A DNA stretch of 5,974 bases, from assembly GCA_023438965.1 (NCBI GenBank), contig JAEXPB010000050.1:1-5974 (forward strand). The letters are read 5' to 3'. Of this stretch, positions 1 through 4,347 are shown piece after piece. The first letter of the stretch is position 1; each line of letters begins with the position of its first letter. The stretch is from Bacillota bacterium (GTDB lineage Bacteria; Bacillota; Clostridia; Saccharofermentanales; UBA5734). The position numbers were made by a program, and so were the translations under genes. The notes under the pieces were generated by a model. It did no database searches, was not told the DNA's origin, and saw only the letters and a program-made list of their open reading frames with translations.

Positions 1-299
1 AGCTGAAACAGGCGAAGTGGCTTCTGGAGCAGAACCGCCAGCTGATCGCCGAGGCACGCAAGGAAGCGGAGAACATCATGCGGGAGGCCGAATCCCGCAT
101 GTCCGGCATGATCGACGAGCACGAGATTACCGTCCAGGCCAGGAACCAGGCTGCCCAGACAATTGAGGCGGCCAACAATTCCGCCCGTCAGATCCGTGCC
201 GGCGCCATGGAATATGCCCGCAAGCGCCTGAGCGATTTGGAAGAGCAACTGACCGAAATGCTGGTCATGATCCAAAAGAACAAGAAAGACTTGAAATAA
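1..299 (+). CDS. Coiled-coil protein, C-terminal part (5' end outside window)
   Basis: The frame is open from the window edge (first whole codon at position 3) to a TAA at 297-299, giving about 98 residues of a longer protein. The visible part is almost entirely charged helix rich in Ala, Glu, Lys, Arg and Gln, with no membrane segment, as in a rod-like coiled coil. The pattern of Ala/Glu/Arg repeats, a segment reading IRAGAMEYARKRL and a final LEEQLTEMLVMIQKNKKDL resembles small Firmicutes proteins often labelled 'ATPase' or 'V-type ATPase subunit H-like', which resemble ATP synthase stalk subunits only through helix composition. This assignment is from memory of the family and is inference. 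An ATG at 78 is internal: the same coiled-coil character continues upstream of it in frame. A strong terminator follows at 323-363, so this is the last gene of its transcript. True function unknown. Confidence 0.75.
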   Translation, partial: LKQAKWLLEQNRQLIAEARKEAENIMREAESRMSGMIDEHEITVQARNQAAQTIEAANNSARQIRAGAMEYARKRLSDLEEQLTEMLVMIQKNKKDLK

Positions 300-322
300 T
301 CCTTGCCTTCCTCAGTCATGAC

Positions 323-363
323 AAGGCCCGGGCAGCTGGCTGAAGCCGGTTCCCGGGCCTTTT
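323..363 (+). terminator. Rho-independent terminator of the coiled-coil gene
   Basis: A 10-base-pair perfect stem (AAGGCCCGGG at 323-332 with CCCGGGCCTT at 352-361) is extended by an inner helix (CTGGC 336-340 with GCCGG 345-349, TGAA loop, one T-G pair) and ends in TTTT at 360-363. It starts 23 bases after the stop codon. The T-run is short but the stem is very stable. It also lies 24 bases beyond the stop of the opposing GH16 gene, so the hairpin may end that transcript too, although the minus-strand T-run is poor. Confidence 0.85.
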
Positions 364-387
364 AAGCGCATTTAATCTGACCGGCCG

Positions 388-1200
388 TCAATCCACGGCG
401 TCAAAAACCCGCACAAAATCAACCGTGAAATAGTCTGGCAACACAGCCTGTGCCAATTCGGGGCAGGCGCCCTTGCCCTGGTTGTACGAATGGCATTCGG
501 TCGAGACCAGGATAAACTGCTCGACCTCGGACACCGGACCGGCAACCCGGTAGACTTCCTGACCGTCGCAATAAAAGACATAACCGTCCCGGCTCCAGTC
601 CACCCCGAACAAATGGAAGCCGTCCGCGGTTTCGACAAACGGAACATGGGCATGCCCGCTGCCCTGGCAATCCTTGCCGTAACCGCCCCAGATGTTGCCG
701 CACATCCAGTAACCCTTGGTGAACAGCGAATAATTCTCCATGATATCGACTTCCACACCGCAGTACCTGGGGTCCGGCGCGGCGCCGATCGAGGGCGACT
801 GCAGCCAGAAGGCGGCATGCCAGCCATCGCAGCGCTGCATCTTGCAGCGGATTTCGTAATAGCCGAAACGATGCATGAATTTGGGTTCGATGCGCTTGCC
901 GAACGGCCAGATGCCGTCGGTATCCCGAGGCATGTCGAAGGTGTTGCCGCCGGTCTGCAGGTGCGGAGAGCGGTATACGCCGTCTTTCAGGGACAAATGC
1001 AGCTGCAGGTTGCTTTGGCCATCCAGGATGGCGCCCGCGTCGGTAAAGGTCGGCGAAGGCTTGCCCCAGTAATTGAGCCGGTAATTCCATTTGGCGGCAT
1101 CCAATTCGGTTCCGTCAAACTCGTCCTGCCAGACCAGTTGCCAGTTCTTGCCCGCAGGAACCAGGCTGTCGGCATGATCTTGCACTGAATATTTTTCCAT
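388..1200 (-). CDS. Glycoside hydrolase family 16 enzyme (beta-glucanase/laminarinase-like), no signal peptide
   Basis: A 270-residue protein with the GH16 jelly-roll signature. The catalytic motif ExDxxE is complete as E150-V-D-I-M-E155: E150 is the expected nucleophile, E155 the acid/base, D152 the assisting residue. Supporting family features are WQDEFDG at 24-30 near the N-terminus, FGYYEIRCKM at 112-121, HAAFWLQ at 128-134 and a final strand DFVRVFD at 261-267. GH16 enzymes cleave beta-1,3 or beta-1,3/1,4 glucans, agar, carrageenan and related polymers; the exact substrate cannot be read here. Length fits a single catalytic domain without carbohydrate-binding modules. The N-terminus (MEKYSVQDHADS) is polar and no signal peptide or lipobox is visible, so the enzyme looks cytoplasmic. 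The ATG at 1198-1200 is chosen because AAGGAG lies 10 bases upstream; an in-frame ATG at 1228-1230 has no such site. Divergent from an AraC regulator, which likely controls it. Confidence 0.88.
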   Translation of the reverse strand: MEKYSVQDHADSLVPAGKNWQLVWQDEFDGTELDAAKWNYRLNYWGKPSPTFTDAGAILDGQSNLQLHLSLKDGVYRSPHLQTGGNTFDMPRDTDGIWPFGKRIEPKFMHRFGYYEIRCKMQRCDGWHAAFWLQSPSIGAAPDPRYCGVEVDIMENYSLFTKGYWMCGNIWGGYGKDCQGSGHAHVPFVETADGFHLFGVDWSRDGYVFYCDGQEVYRVAGPVSEVEQFILVSTECHSYNQGKGACPELAQAVLPDYFTVDFVRVFDAVD

Positions 1201-1210
1201 CGCATTCGTT

Positions 1211-1216
1211 CTCCTT
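1211..1216 (-). promoter_or_regulatory. Ribosome binding site of the GH16 gene
   Basis: AAGGAG on the minus strand ends 10 bases before the ATG at 1200. The spacing is slightly long but this is the only good site, and it excludes the in-frame ATG at 1230, which lies upstream of it. Confidence 0.7.
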
Positions 1217-1374
1217 GCCCAAATGGCCATTTACTTCTGATTGTCGATTTGTTATGCTGGCAAAAAGCCTGTTGCCCAAGGGTAACGCTCTAGCCGCCAA
1301 TATCATTTTAGCGCGGAAGAAGTGCCGGTGACAGTCGATCTCTTGATCTAGTTTGTCGAAATCTTATCGCACGG

Positions 1375-1379
1375 GGAGG
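1375..1379 (+). promoter_or_regulatory. Ribosome binding site deciding the AraC-family start
   Basis: GGAGG, within a longer GGGGAGG run, lies 6 bases before the ATG at 1386. It favours that ATG over an in-frame TTG at 1353, which has no comparable site upstream. Confidence 0.85.
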
Positions 1380-1385
1380 CAAACC

Positions 1386-2195
1386 ATGCCGGGAAAGGTT
1401 CTCCTGCCGGCCATGATCATCGACCGGGCCGGCCTTTATAACAGCGATGACTACTTCCGGACAACCACCATCACCCGGCTGCGTCCGGTCCAGCATTACG
1501 AGATCGAACTTTTCACGCAGGATGGCGGCAGCGCGGTCATCGACAATGTCGATTATCCGATCCGGGCCAACACGGTGCTGTTTTGCCGGCCCGGCATGCA
1601 GCGCTTCAGCGTGCTGCCGCTGCGCTGCTATTTCCTTTGGCTGGATATCCAGGCGGACGAAGGCGGCGAATGGCTGGCTGCCGATTTTGCCAGCTTGCCG
1701 CCGATGCTGGCTGTAACATCCCCAGCCCGTTATGTTGCGCTTTTTGAAGCGATCCGGCACAGCATCAGCCGGCCCGGGCAGGAAATGCTCCTGCAGGCCC
1801 GGGTCGGCGAGTTGCTGAATTGCCTGTATCAGGAGATCCATCGGAACGAAGCGGCCGCCGGACGGCAAAATGCGCCGGCGCAAGCAGTCCTGGCGACGGC
1901 GCATTATATCGATGAGCACTATTGCCAGCCGATCAACCTGGATGACCTGGCCGCCGGGGTCCACCTGAGCCCCAATTACCTGCATCGGCTGTTCAGCCGC
2001 GGTATGGGGCAGACACCATATCAATACATCCTGAACCGCCGGCTTGACGCAGCCAGGGAACTGCTGGCCAACAGCGACTTCAGCCTGGCGGAGATCGCCG
2101 AGCGCTGCGCCTTTGCCTCGCAAACCTATTTCAGCTTCGTGTTCCGGCGCGAAACCGGGCAGACGCCCAGCCAATACCGGCACGGTCAGGAGTAG
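1386..2195 (+). CDS. AraC-family transcriptional regulator
   Basis: A 269-residue one-component regulator. Residues about 15-95 resemble the AraC-type ligand-binding cupin: beta-strand-rich, with the pair VIDNVDYPIRANTVLF and CRPGMQRFSVLPLRCYFLW, typical of sugar-sensing members. Residues about 165-265 form the double helix-turn-helix DNA-binding domain: the first HTH covers INLDDLAAGVHLSPNYLHRLFSR (183-205), the linker helix is TPYQYILNRRLDAARELL, and the second HTH is FSLAEIAERCAFASQTYFSFVFRRETGQTPSQYR (232-265), including the typical family ending. Such proteins usually activate a neighbouring gene on binding a sugar or oligosaccharide; the divergent GH16 gene is the likely target, which is inference from position. 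It probably also regulates itself. No terminator is visible after the stop; the next gene converges from 13 bases away, so the two transcripts probably overlap at their 3' ends. Confidence 0.92.
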   Translation: MPGKVLLPAMIIDRAGLYNSDDYFRTTTITRLRPVQHYEIELFTQDGGSAVIDNVDYPIRANTVLFCRPGMQRFSVLPLRCYFLWLDIQADEGGEWLAADFASLPPMLAVTSPARYVALFEAIRHSISRPGQEMLLQARVGELLNCLYQEIHRNEAAAGRQNAPAQAVLATAHYIDEHYCQPINLDDLAAGVHLSPNYLHRLFSRGMGQTPYQYILNRRLDAARELLANSDFSLAEIAERCAFASQTYFSFVFRRETGQTPSQYRHGQE

Positions 2196-2208
2196 CGCGA
2201 CGGGGGAG

Positions 2209-2550
2209 TCACCGGGTGGCGAGGATATAGCCAAAAAAGGCGCACATGGCAAGGGCAATCAAGGCCAGAATGATCGTCGTATTTTTCTGAAAATTGTCCT
2301 TCCGCAGCCAGTTCAAATTAACCAGCAGGCTGACGCCGGGGAAGGTCCAGACCCCGACAACACTGGGCAGCGTATAACTGACCGAACCGTCGGCTTTCCA
2401 TTGCATGGGAATGCGGGACGGCAGAAAAAGCAGCATGATCGCGGCAATGATGAACATCAGCAGCGATATGCCCAGATTCCGGACCACGACTTGGGCATTT
2501 TGCTCGGAATAAGAATCGCCAAGCAGGGATTTGAGCAGCTTCGTGAGCAT
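2209..2550 (-). CDS. Small DUF1648-like membrane protein
   Basis: A 113-residue protein with three predicted membrane helices at about residues 26-43, 62-79 and 92-110. Between the first two lies LPSRIPMQWKADGSVSYTLP (43-62), which resembles the DUF1648 motif (Leu-Pro-x-x-Ile-Pro, an aromatic/polar stretch, then an x-x-Gly-x turn) also found at the start of SdpI-type immunity proteins. The N-terminus (MLTKLLKSLLGDSYSEQ) is short and may be cytoplasmic. Function of the family is unclear; a role in envelope homeostasis is only a guess. The start at 2548-2550 is chosen because GGAGG (2559-2563) sits 8 bases upstream; in-frame ATGs at 2563-2565 and 2554-2556 overlap or crowd that site. It follows ilvE on the same strand but a terminator hairpin lies just before it, and no separate promoter is visible, so it may live on read-through. 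Its stop is 13 bases from that of the AraC-family gene. Confidence 0.72.
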   Translation of the reverse strand: MLTKLLKSLLGDSYSEQNAQVVVRNLGISLLMFIIAAIMLLFLPSRIPMQWKADGSVSYTLPSVVGVWTFPGVSLLVNLNWLRKDNFQKNTTIILALIALAMCAFFGYILATR

Positions 2551-2558
2551 GTTCATGA

Positions 2559-2563
2559 CCTCC
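2559..2563 (-). promoter_or_regulatory. Ribosome binding site deciding the DUF1648-like start
   Basis: GGAGG on the minus strand is 8 bases from ATG 2548-2550 and only 2 bases from ATG 2554-2556. Its first G is the last base of ATG 2563-2565, so neither of the two upstream ATGs can use it. Confidence 0.75.
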
Positions 2564-2570
2564 ATTTATT

Positions 2571-2607
2571 AAAAGCCGCTGCCCGGCCAAGCAGCAGGGC
2601 AGCGGCT
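2571..2607 (-). terminator. Terminator hairpin after ilvE, abutting the next gene
   Basis: Read on the minus strand, an 11-base-pair perfect stem (2597-2607 with 2574-2584, 12-base loop) runs directly into TTTT (2574-2571) and then AATAA. It is 51 bases after the ilvE stop and only 8 bases before the ribosome binding site of the DUF1648-like gene. It should end most ilvE transcripts, leaving the small gene to read-through. Confidence 0.8.
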
Positions 2608-2622
2608 CATCAAGTCCATGGT

Positions 2623-2658
2623 TCGGCCGGCGCGCTAAAAAGCGAAGTGGCCTGCCGA
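2623..2658 (-). other. Second hairpin directly after the ilvE stop
   Basis: On the minus strand TCGGC (2658-2654) pairs with GCCGA (2627-2623), continued by three more pairs after one mismatch, and inside it CGCT/AGCG encloses a TTTT loop. No T-run follows, so it is not itself a terminator. It could protect the 3' end of ilvE mRNA or slow RNA polymerase before the terminator. Confidence 0.4.
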
Positions 2659-3729
2659 TCAGAGCTTTTCGATCCAGCCGTAAATGTCCGGCTGCAAACC
2701 GAACTGGACGCCGGTGATGATGTCGTAGAATTTTTGGCTCAGCGTGCCGATCTTGCCCTTGTTGAAAGTCATGATGTCGTTCTCATATTTCAACTCGCCG
2801 ACCGGGGAGATGACCGCTGCGGTGCCGGAGCCGAAGACTTCGCTGACCCGGCCGGCTTTGGCGGCGGCGATCAGCTCGTCGATGGCGATCTGCCGCTCTT
2901 CGGTCTCAATGCCCAGGGCGCGGGCCAGCTCGAGAACCGTCCGGCGGGTGATGCCCGGCAAGATGCTGCCGTTCAGGGCCGGGGTGACGAGTTTGCCGTC
3001 GATGACGAAGAAGACGTTCATGGAGCCGACTTCCTCGATGTATTTACGATGGACGCCGTCCAGCCACAGAACCTGAACATAGCCGGAAGCGTAGGCATTG
3101 GCCTGGGAAATCAGGCTGGCCGCGTAGTTGCCCGGCGTCTTGGCGAAGCCGGTGCCGCCCTTGACCGCGCGGACATATTCGTCTTCGACATAGATGTTGA
3201 CCGGGTTGAGGCCCTGCGGATAATAGGCGCCGGATGGCGAGAGGATGATCATGAATTTATAGGTGTGCGAGGGACGCACGCCAAGGTACGGGTCGGTGGC
3301 GATGATGAACGGGCGGATGTACAGCGAGGTGCCGGGCGCGGAGGGGATCCAGTCCTGCTCCAGCTCGACCAGCTGTTTCAGGCAATTGACGCAGAAGTCC
3401 ACATCAATCGCCGGAATGACCATGCGGGCGTTGGATACGTTGATCCGTTCGAAATTGAGGCGCGGACGGAAGAGATTGATGCTGCCGTCCGGGGCGCGAT
3501 AGGCCTTCAGGCCTTCGAAAATCGCCTGGCCATAATGGAAAACCATCGCGGAAGGCTCCAGGCTGATCGGTCCGTAAGGAACGATCTGCGGATTGATCCA
3601 GCCCTGGCCGTCGACATAATCCATCACGAACATGTGATCCGTGAAGATATGGCCAAAACCGAGCGGCTGATCCGCGGCCGGCTTGACCGCCGGTCTCGTG
3701 TTTCTGAGGACAGGAATGGGTTGGAACAT
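2659..3729 (-). CDS. ilvE: Branched-chain-amino-acid aminotransferase
   Basis: A 356-residue fold-type IV PLP enzyme that catalyses the reversible last step of leucine, isoleucine and valine synthesis (2-oxo acid plus glutamate), in the cytoplasm. Family landmarks are in order: FGHIFTDHMFVMDY at 25-38, FHYGQAIFEGLKAYR at 64-78, FRPRLNFERINVSNARM at 87-103, YIRPFIIATDPYLGV at 137-151, the PLP-lysine region GGTGFAKTPGNYAAS with K197 the expected Schiff-base lysine, EEVGSMNVFFV at 232-242 with E233 the expected contact to the PLP ring nitrogen, LNGSILPGITRR at 252-263 and EVFGSGTAAVISPV at 297-310. Length and motifs match the long bacterial/eukaryotic-like BCAT group rather than the shorter E. 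coli form. The ATG at 3727-3729 has AGGGGG 8 bases upstream. No other ilv/leu gene is in the window. The 5' leader is short, leaving no room for a T-box. Confidence 0.95.
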   Translation of the reverse strand: MFQPIPVLRNTRPAVKPAADQPLGFGHIFTDHMFVMDYVDGQGWINPQIVPYGPISLEPSAMVFHYGQAIFEGLKAYRAPDGSINLFRPRLNFERINVSNARMVIPAIDVDFCVNCLKQLVELEQDWIPSAPGTSLYIRPFIIATDPYLGVRPSHTYKFMIILSPSGAYYPQGLNPVNIYVEDEYVRAVKGGTGFAKTPGNYAASLISQANAYASGYVQVLWLDGVHRKYIEEVGSMNVFFVIDGKLVTPALNGSILPGITRRTVLELARALGIETEERQIAIDELIAAAKAGRVSEVFGSGTAAVISPVGELKYENDIMTFNKGKIGTLSQKFYDIITGVQFGLQPDIYGWIEKL

Positions 3730-3764
3730 GGTGGTTACCCCCTACATTCATAAATCAGTTAATT

Positions 3765-3773
3765 ATTATAACA
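3765..3773 (-). promoter_or_regulatory. ilvE promoter (extended -10)
   Basis: On the minus strand TGT followed by TATAAT (3770-3765) forms an extended -10 box. The -35 position at 17 bases is poor (TCTACG), as is common with extended -10 promoters. Transcription would start near 3758, giving a leader of about 29 bases. Confidence 0.65.
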
Positions 3774-3875
3774 CAACTTGCGGCGGGCGTAGAGTGAATT
3801 TTGCGGAACCCTGATCGCCAGGGATGAACCTTATCGGTAAGCGGGCCAATCACGTGCGGACAAATCGAAAATTTT
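3774..3875. other. Intergenic stretch upstream of ilvE and the small peptide gene
   Basis: No reading frame with a ribosome binding site was found. The only structure noticed is a short hairpin CCCTG/CAGGG around 3809-3823. It separates the ilvE promoter from the divergent AT-rich small-peptide locus. Confidence 0.4.
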
Positions 3876-3909
3876 CATGAAATGATAATGATTTCATGTA
3901 GTATATATT
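3876..3909 (+). promoter_or_regulatory. Candidate promoter and palindromic operator of the small peptide gene
   Basis: A palindrome at 3876-3898 has arms CATGAAAT and ATTTCATG around GATAATG; 10 of 11 position pairs are complementary. It is followed 5 bases later by TATATT (3904-3909), a plausible -10 box; the -35 would fall inside the palindrome and is weak (AATGAT at 17 bases). The centre TGAAATGATAATGATTTCA has partial similarity to the Fur consensus (about 12 of 19 by hand alignment). A repressor site overlapping a promoter is the natural reading, but the protein that binds is unknown. Confidence 0.4.
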
Positions 3910-3920
3910 GGATACCATTT

Positions 3921-3971
3921 TTAGCACGGAACAGCTGAAGCGGTTGCATCTCCGAGAGGAGGTGGTGCTGA
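3921..3971 (+). promoter_or_regulatory. Leader RNA structure hiding the ribosome binding site
   Basis: CATCTCC (3947-3953) pairs with GGAGGTG (3958-3964) across a GAGA tetraloop: seven pairs including one T-G, burying most of the ribosome binding site AGGAGGTG (3957-3964). Immediately outside, TTAGCAC (3921-3927) pairs with GTGCTGA (3965-3971), which covers the bases up to the A of the start codon. A small third hairpin (3930-3945, TGAA loop, one mismatch) can fill the junction. Folding was done by eye, without energies. Such sequestered leaders are typical of type I toxin mRNAs. Confidence 0.5.
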
Positions 3972-4045
3972 TGGAATATTTAGTTGGAATATACCTGATC
4001 CTCGTGATCACGGCATATCTGCTGAAGACTTCTAGAAAGCAATAA
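3971..4045 (+). CDS. 24-residue hydrophobic peptide, candidate type I toxin
   Basis: The frame reads MEYLVGIYLILVITAYLL followed by KTSRKQ and a TAA at 4043-4045: one membrane-spanning helix (about residues 3-18) with a basic tail, the build of small membrane toxins. A perfect ribosome binding site AGGAGGTG (3957-3964) lies 8 bases (from AGGAGG) before the ATG, which argues that it is translated. The codons TTA, ATA and AGA and the AT-rich flanks differ from the GC-rich neighbours. The stop lies within the first arm of a terminator hairpin, and an antisense promoter faces the gene from downstream. Together this looks like a type I toxin-antitoxin locus; that is inference. The peptide does not carry the motifs of Fst/Ldr, TxpA/BsrG or the usual holin-like toxins that I know. 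It vaguely resembles KdpF, but no kdpA follows and the typical C-terminal end is missing. A regulatory leader peptide is a weaker alternative. Confidence 0.62.
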   Translation: MEYLVGIYLILVITAYLLKTSRKQ

Positions 4046-4075
4046 CCGCTCGGATAGCAGCCGAACGGTTATTTT
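4041..4075 (+). terminator. Terminator of the small peptide gene, overlapping its stop codon
   Basis: AATAACCG (4041-4048) pairs with CGGTTATT (4066-4073); after one C-A mismatch TCGG (4050-4053) pairs with CCGA (4061-4064), closing a 7-base loop, and TTTT covers 4072-4075. The TAA stop (4043-4045) is part of the stem. Both strands can form the hairpin, so it may also end the opposing antisense RNA, though the minus-strand T-run is weak. Confidence 0.75.
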
Positions 4076-4122
4076 GACCACGTCAGAATGATCATCGGTG
4101 CAACCGATATCGGCTGCCATGT
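4041..4122 (-). ncRNA. Candidate antisense antitoxin RNA
   Basis: From the minus-strand promoter at 4129-4157 a transcript would start near 4122 and reach the shared hairpin by 4041, about 82 bases, or run on into the peptide gene. It would be fully complementary to the end of the peptide mRNA including the terminator stem and loop. Its 5' half can fold: ATCGGT (4094-4099) pairs with ACCGAT (4103-4108) around 3 bases, and CCGATATCGG (4104-4113) is self-complementary. The RNA is inferred from promoter and position only; no reading frame with a ribosome binding site was noticed in it. Confidence 0.42.
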
Positions 4123-4128
4123 ATTTTT

Positions 4129-4157
4129 ATTATAGATCAGCATAACTGTTATGTAAA
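4129..4157 (-). promoter_or_regulatory. Strong sigma-A-like promoter facing the small peptide gene
   Basis: On the minus strand TTTACA (4157-4152; 5 of 6 to TTGACA) is separated by exactly 17 bases from a perfect TATAAT (4134-4129). It is the best two-box promoter in the window, yet no protein gene lies just downstream on that strand. A perfect 6-1-6 palindrome CATAAC-T-GTTATG (4141-4153) fills most of the spacer and touches the -35 box. Confidence 0.68.
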
Positions 4158-4168
4158 TAGGTATCTAT

Positions 4169-4216
4169 AAAAAACATGGGGCGCGCAATTCGATTATGCG
4201 CAAGCCTGCCGCCCCA
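4169..4216 (-). terminator. Minus-strand terminator-like hairpin with no gene upstream
   Basis: Read on the minus strand, TGGGGCG (4216-4210) pairs with CGCCCCA (4183-4177). An inner helix, TGCGC-type (4197-4200 with 4184-4187), forms between them, and a run of six T (4174-4169) follows after two bases. It has the form of a rho-independent terminator for leftward transcription and ends 12 bases before the antisense promoter's -35 box. It may shield the antisense promoter from leftward read-through. Confidence 0.5.
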
Positions 4217-4270
4217 GCAATCGGCATGGGTCTGGTTAACAGCGAATAATCACATGGTTGCCAAATAGTA
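4217..4270. other. Intergenic stretch before the uvrB promoter
   Basis: No reading frame with a ribosome binding site and no clear promoter or repeat was found here; the sequence is AT-rich compared with the coding parts. Confidence 0.4.
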
Positions 4271-4299
4271 TAGCCATCCTATCTTGCCTATGCTATAAT
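4271..4299 (+). promoter_or_regulatory. uvrB promoter
   Basis: TAGCCA (4271-4276; 4 of 6 to TTGACA) lies 17 bases before a perfect TATAAT (4294-4299) preceded by TGC, an extended -10. Transcription would start near 4306, giving a leader of about 42 bases. Confidence 0.7.
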
Positions 4300-4300
4300 C

Positions 4301-4314
4301 AGAACATAATTTCG
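4301..4314 (+). promoter_or_regulatory. Probable LexA/DinR SOS box at uvrB
   Basis: AGAACATAATTTCG matches the Bacillus-type SOS consensus CGAACATATGTTCG at 11 of 14 positions, with the left half GAAC intact and the right half TTCG preceded by T instead of G. It starts one base after the -10 box and covers the expected transcription start, where a repressor would block initiation. uvrB is a known SOS gene in Bacillus subtilis and E. coli. Confidence 0.55.
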
Positions 4315-4347
4315 CTTATTGCGAGCTGACGAAGCAGGTGATGACGG

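Larger units (their letters stand above)
1201..1385. promoter_or_regulatory. Divergent control region between GH16 and AraC-family genes
   Basis: These 185 bases must contain the promoters of both divergent genes. I see no sigma-A promoter with both boxes good on either strand. The best weak minus-strand option is TTGGGC (1274-1279) with CATAAC 17 bases on (1251-1256). Sequence features that could be operators are a direct repeat TTGCCCAA at 1215-1222 and 1272-1279, and an inverted pair GGCAA (1259-1263) / TTGCC (1272-1276). Weak promoters that need an activator fit AraC-type control, but the binding sites are not proven. Confidence 0.45.

Noticed and set aside
490..1188. A 232-codon plus-strand frame opposite the GH16 gene, and another of 316 codons (1308-2258, minus) opposite the AraC-family gene
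   Set aside because: Both lie opposite proteins with clear family motifs and have no good ribosome binding site or recognisable domain.
1353..1385. TTG at 1353 as the start of the AraC-family gene
   Set aside because: The ATG at 1386 has a GGAGG 6 bases upstream, and the 11 extra residues would show no family similarity that I can see.
2044..3753. A 569-codon plus-strand open frame antisense to ilvE and the DUF1648-like gene
   Set aside because: It starts inside the AraC-family gene, has no ribosome binding site, crosses several real genes and terminator hairpins and has low-complexity, unrecognisable protein content. It is open because of GC-biased codons of ilvE on the other strand.
3730..3764. 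A T-box or leucine/valine attenuator in front of ilvE
   Set aside because: The leader predicted from the extended -10 box is only about 29 bases, too short for either structure.
3971..4045. The 24-residue peptide as KdpF, the small subunit of the potassium pump
   Set aside because: It shares only a hydrophobic helix with an aromatic-Leu-Leu end; the usual Pro-Glu-x-Phe-type tail is missing and no kdpA follows.
3941..4106. CGGTTGCA (3941-3948) and its inverted copy TGCAACCG (4099-4106) as a toxin/antitoxin RNA pairing element
   Set aside because: In convergent RNAs an inverted repeat gives identical, not complementary, sequences, and an 8-base match in this span is expected by chance.
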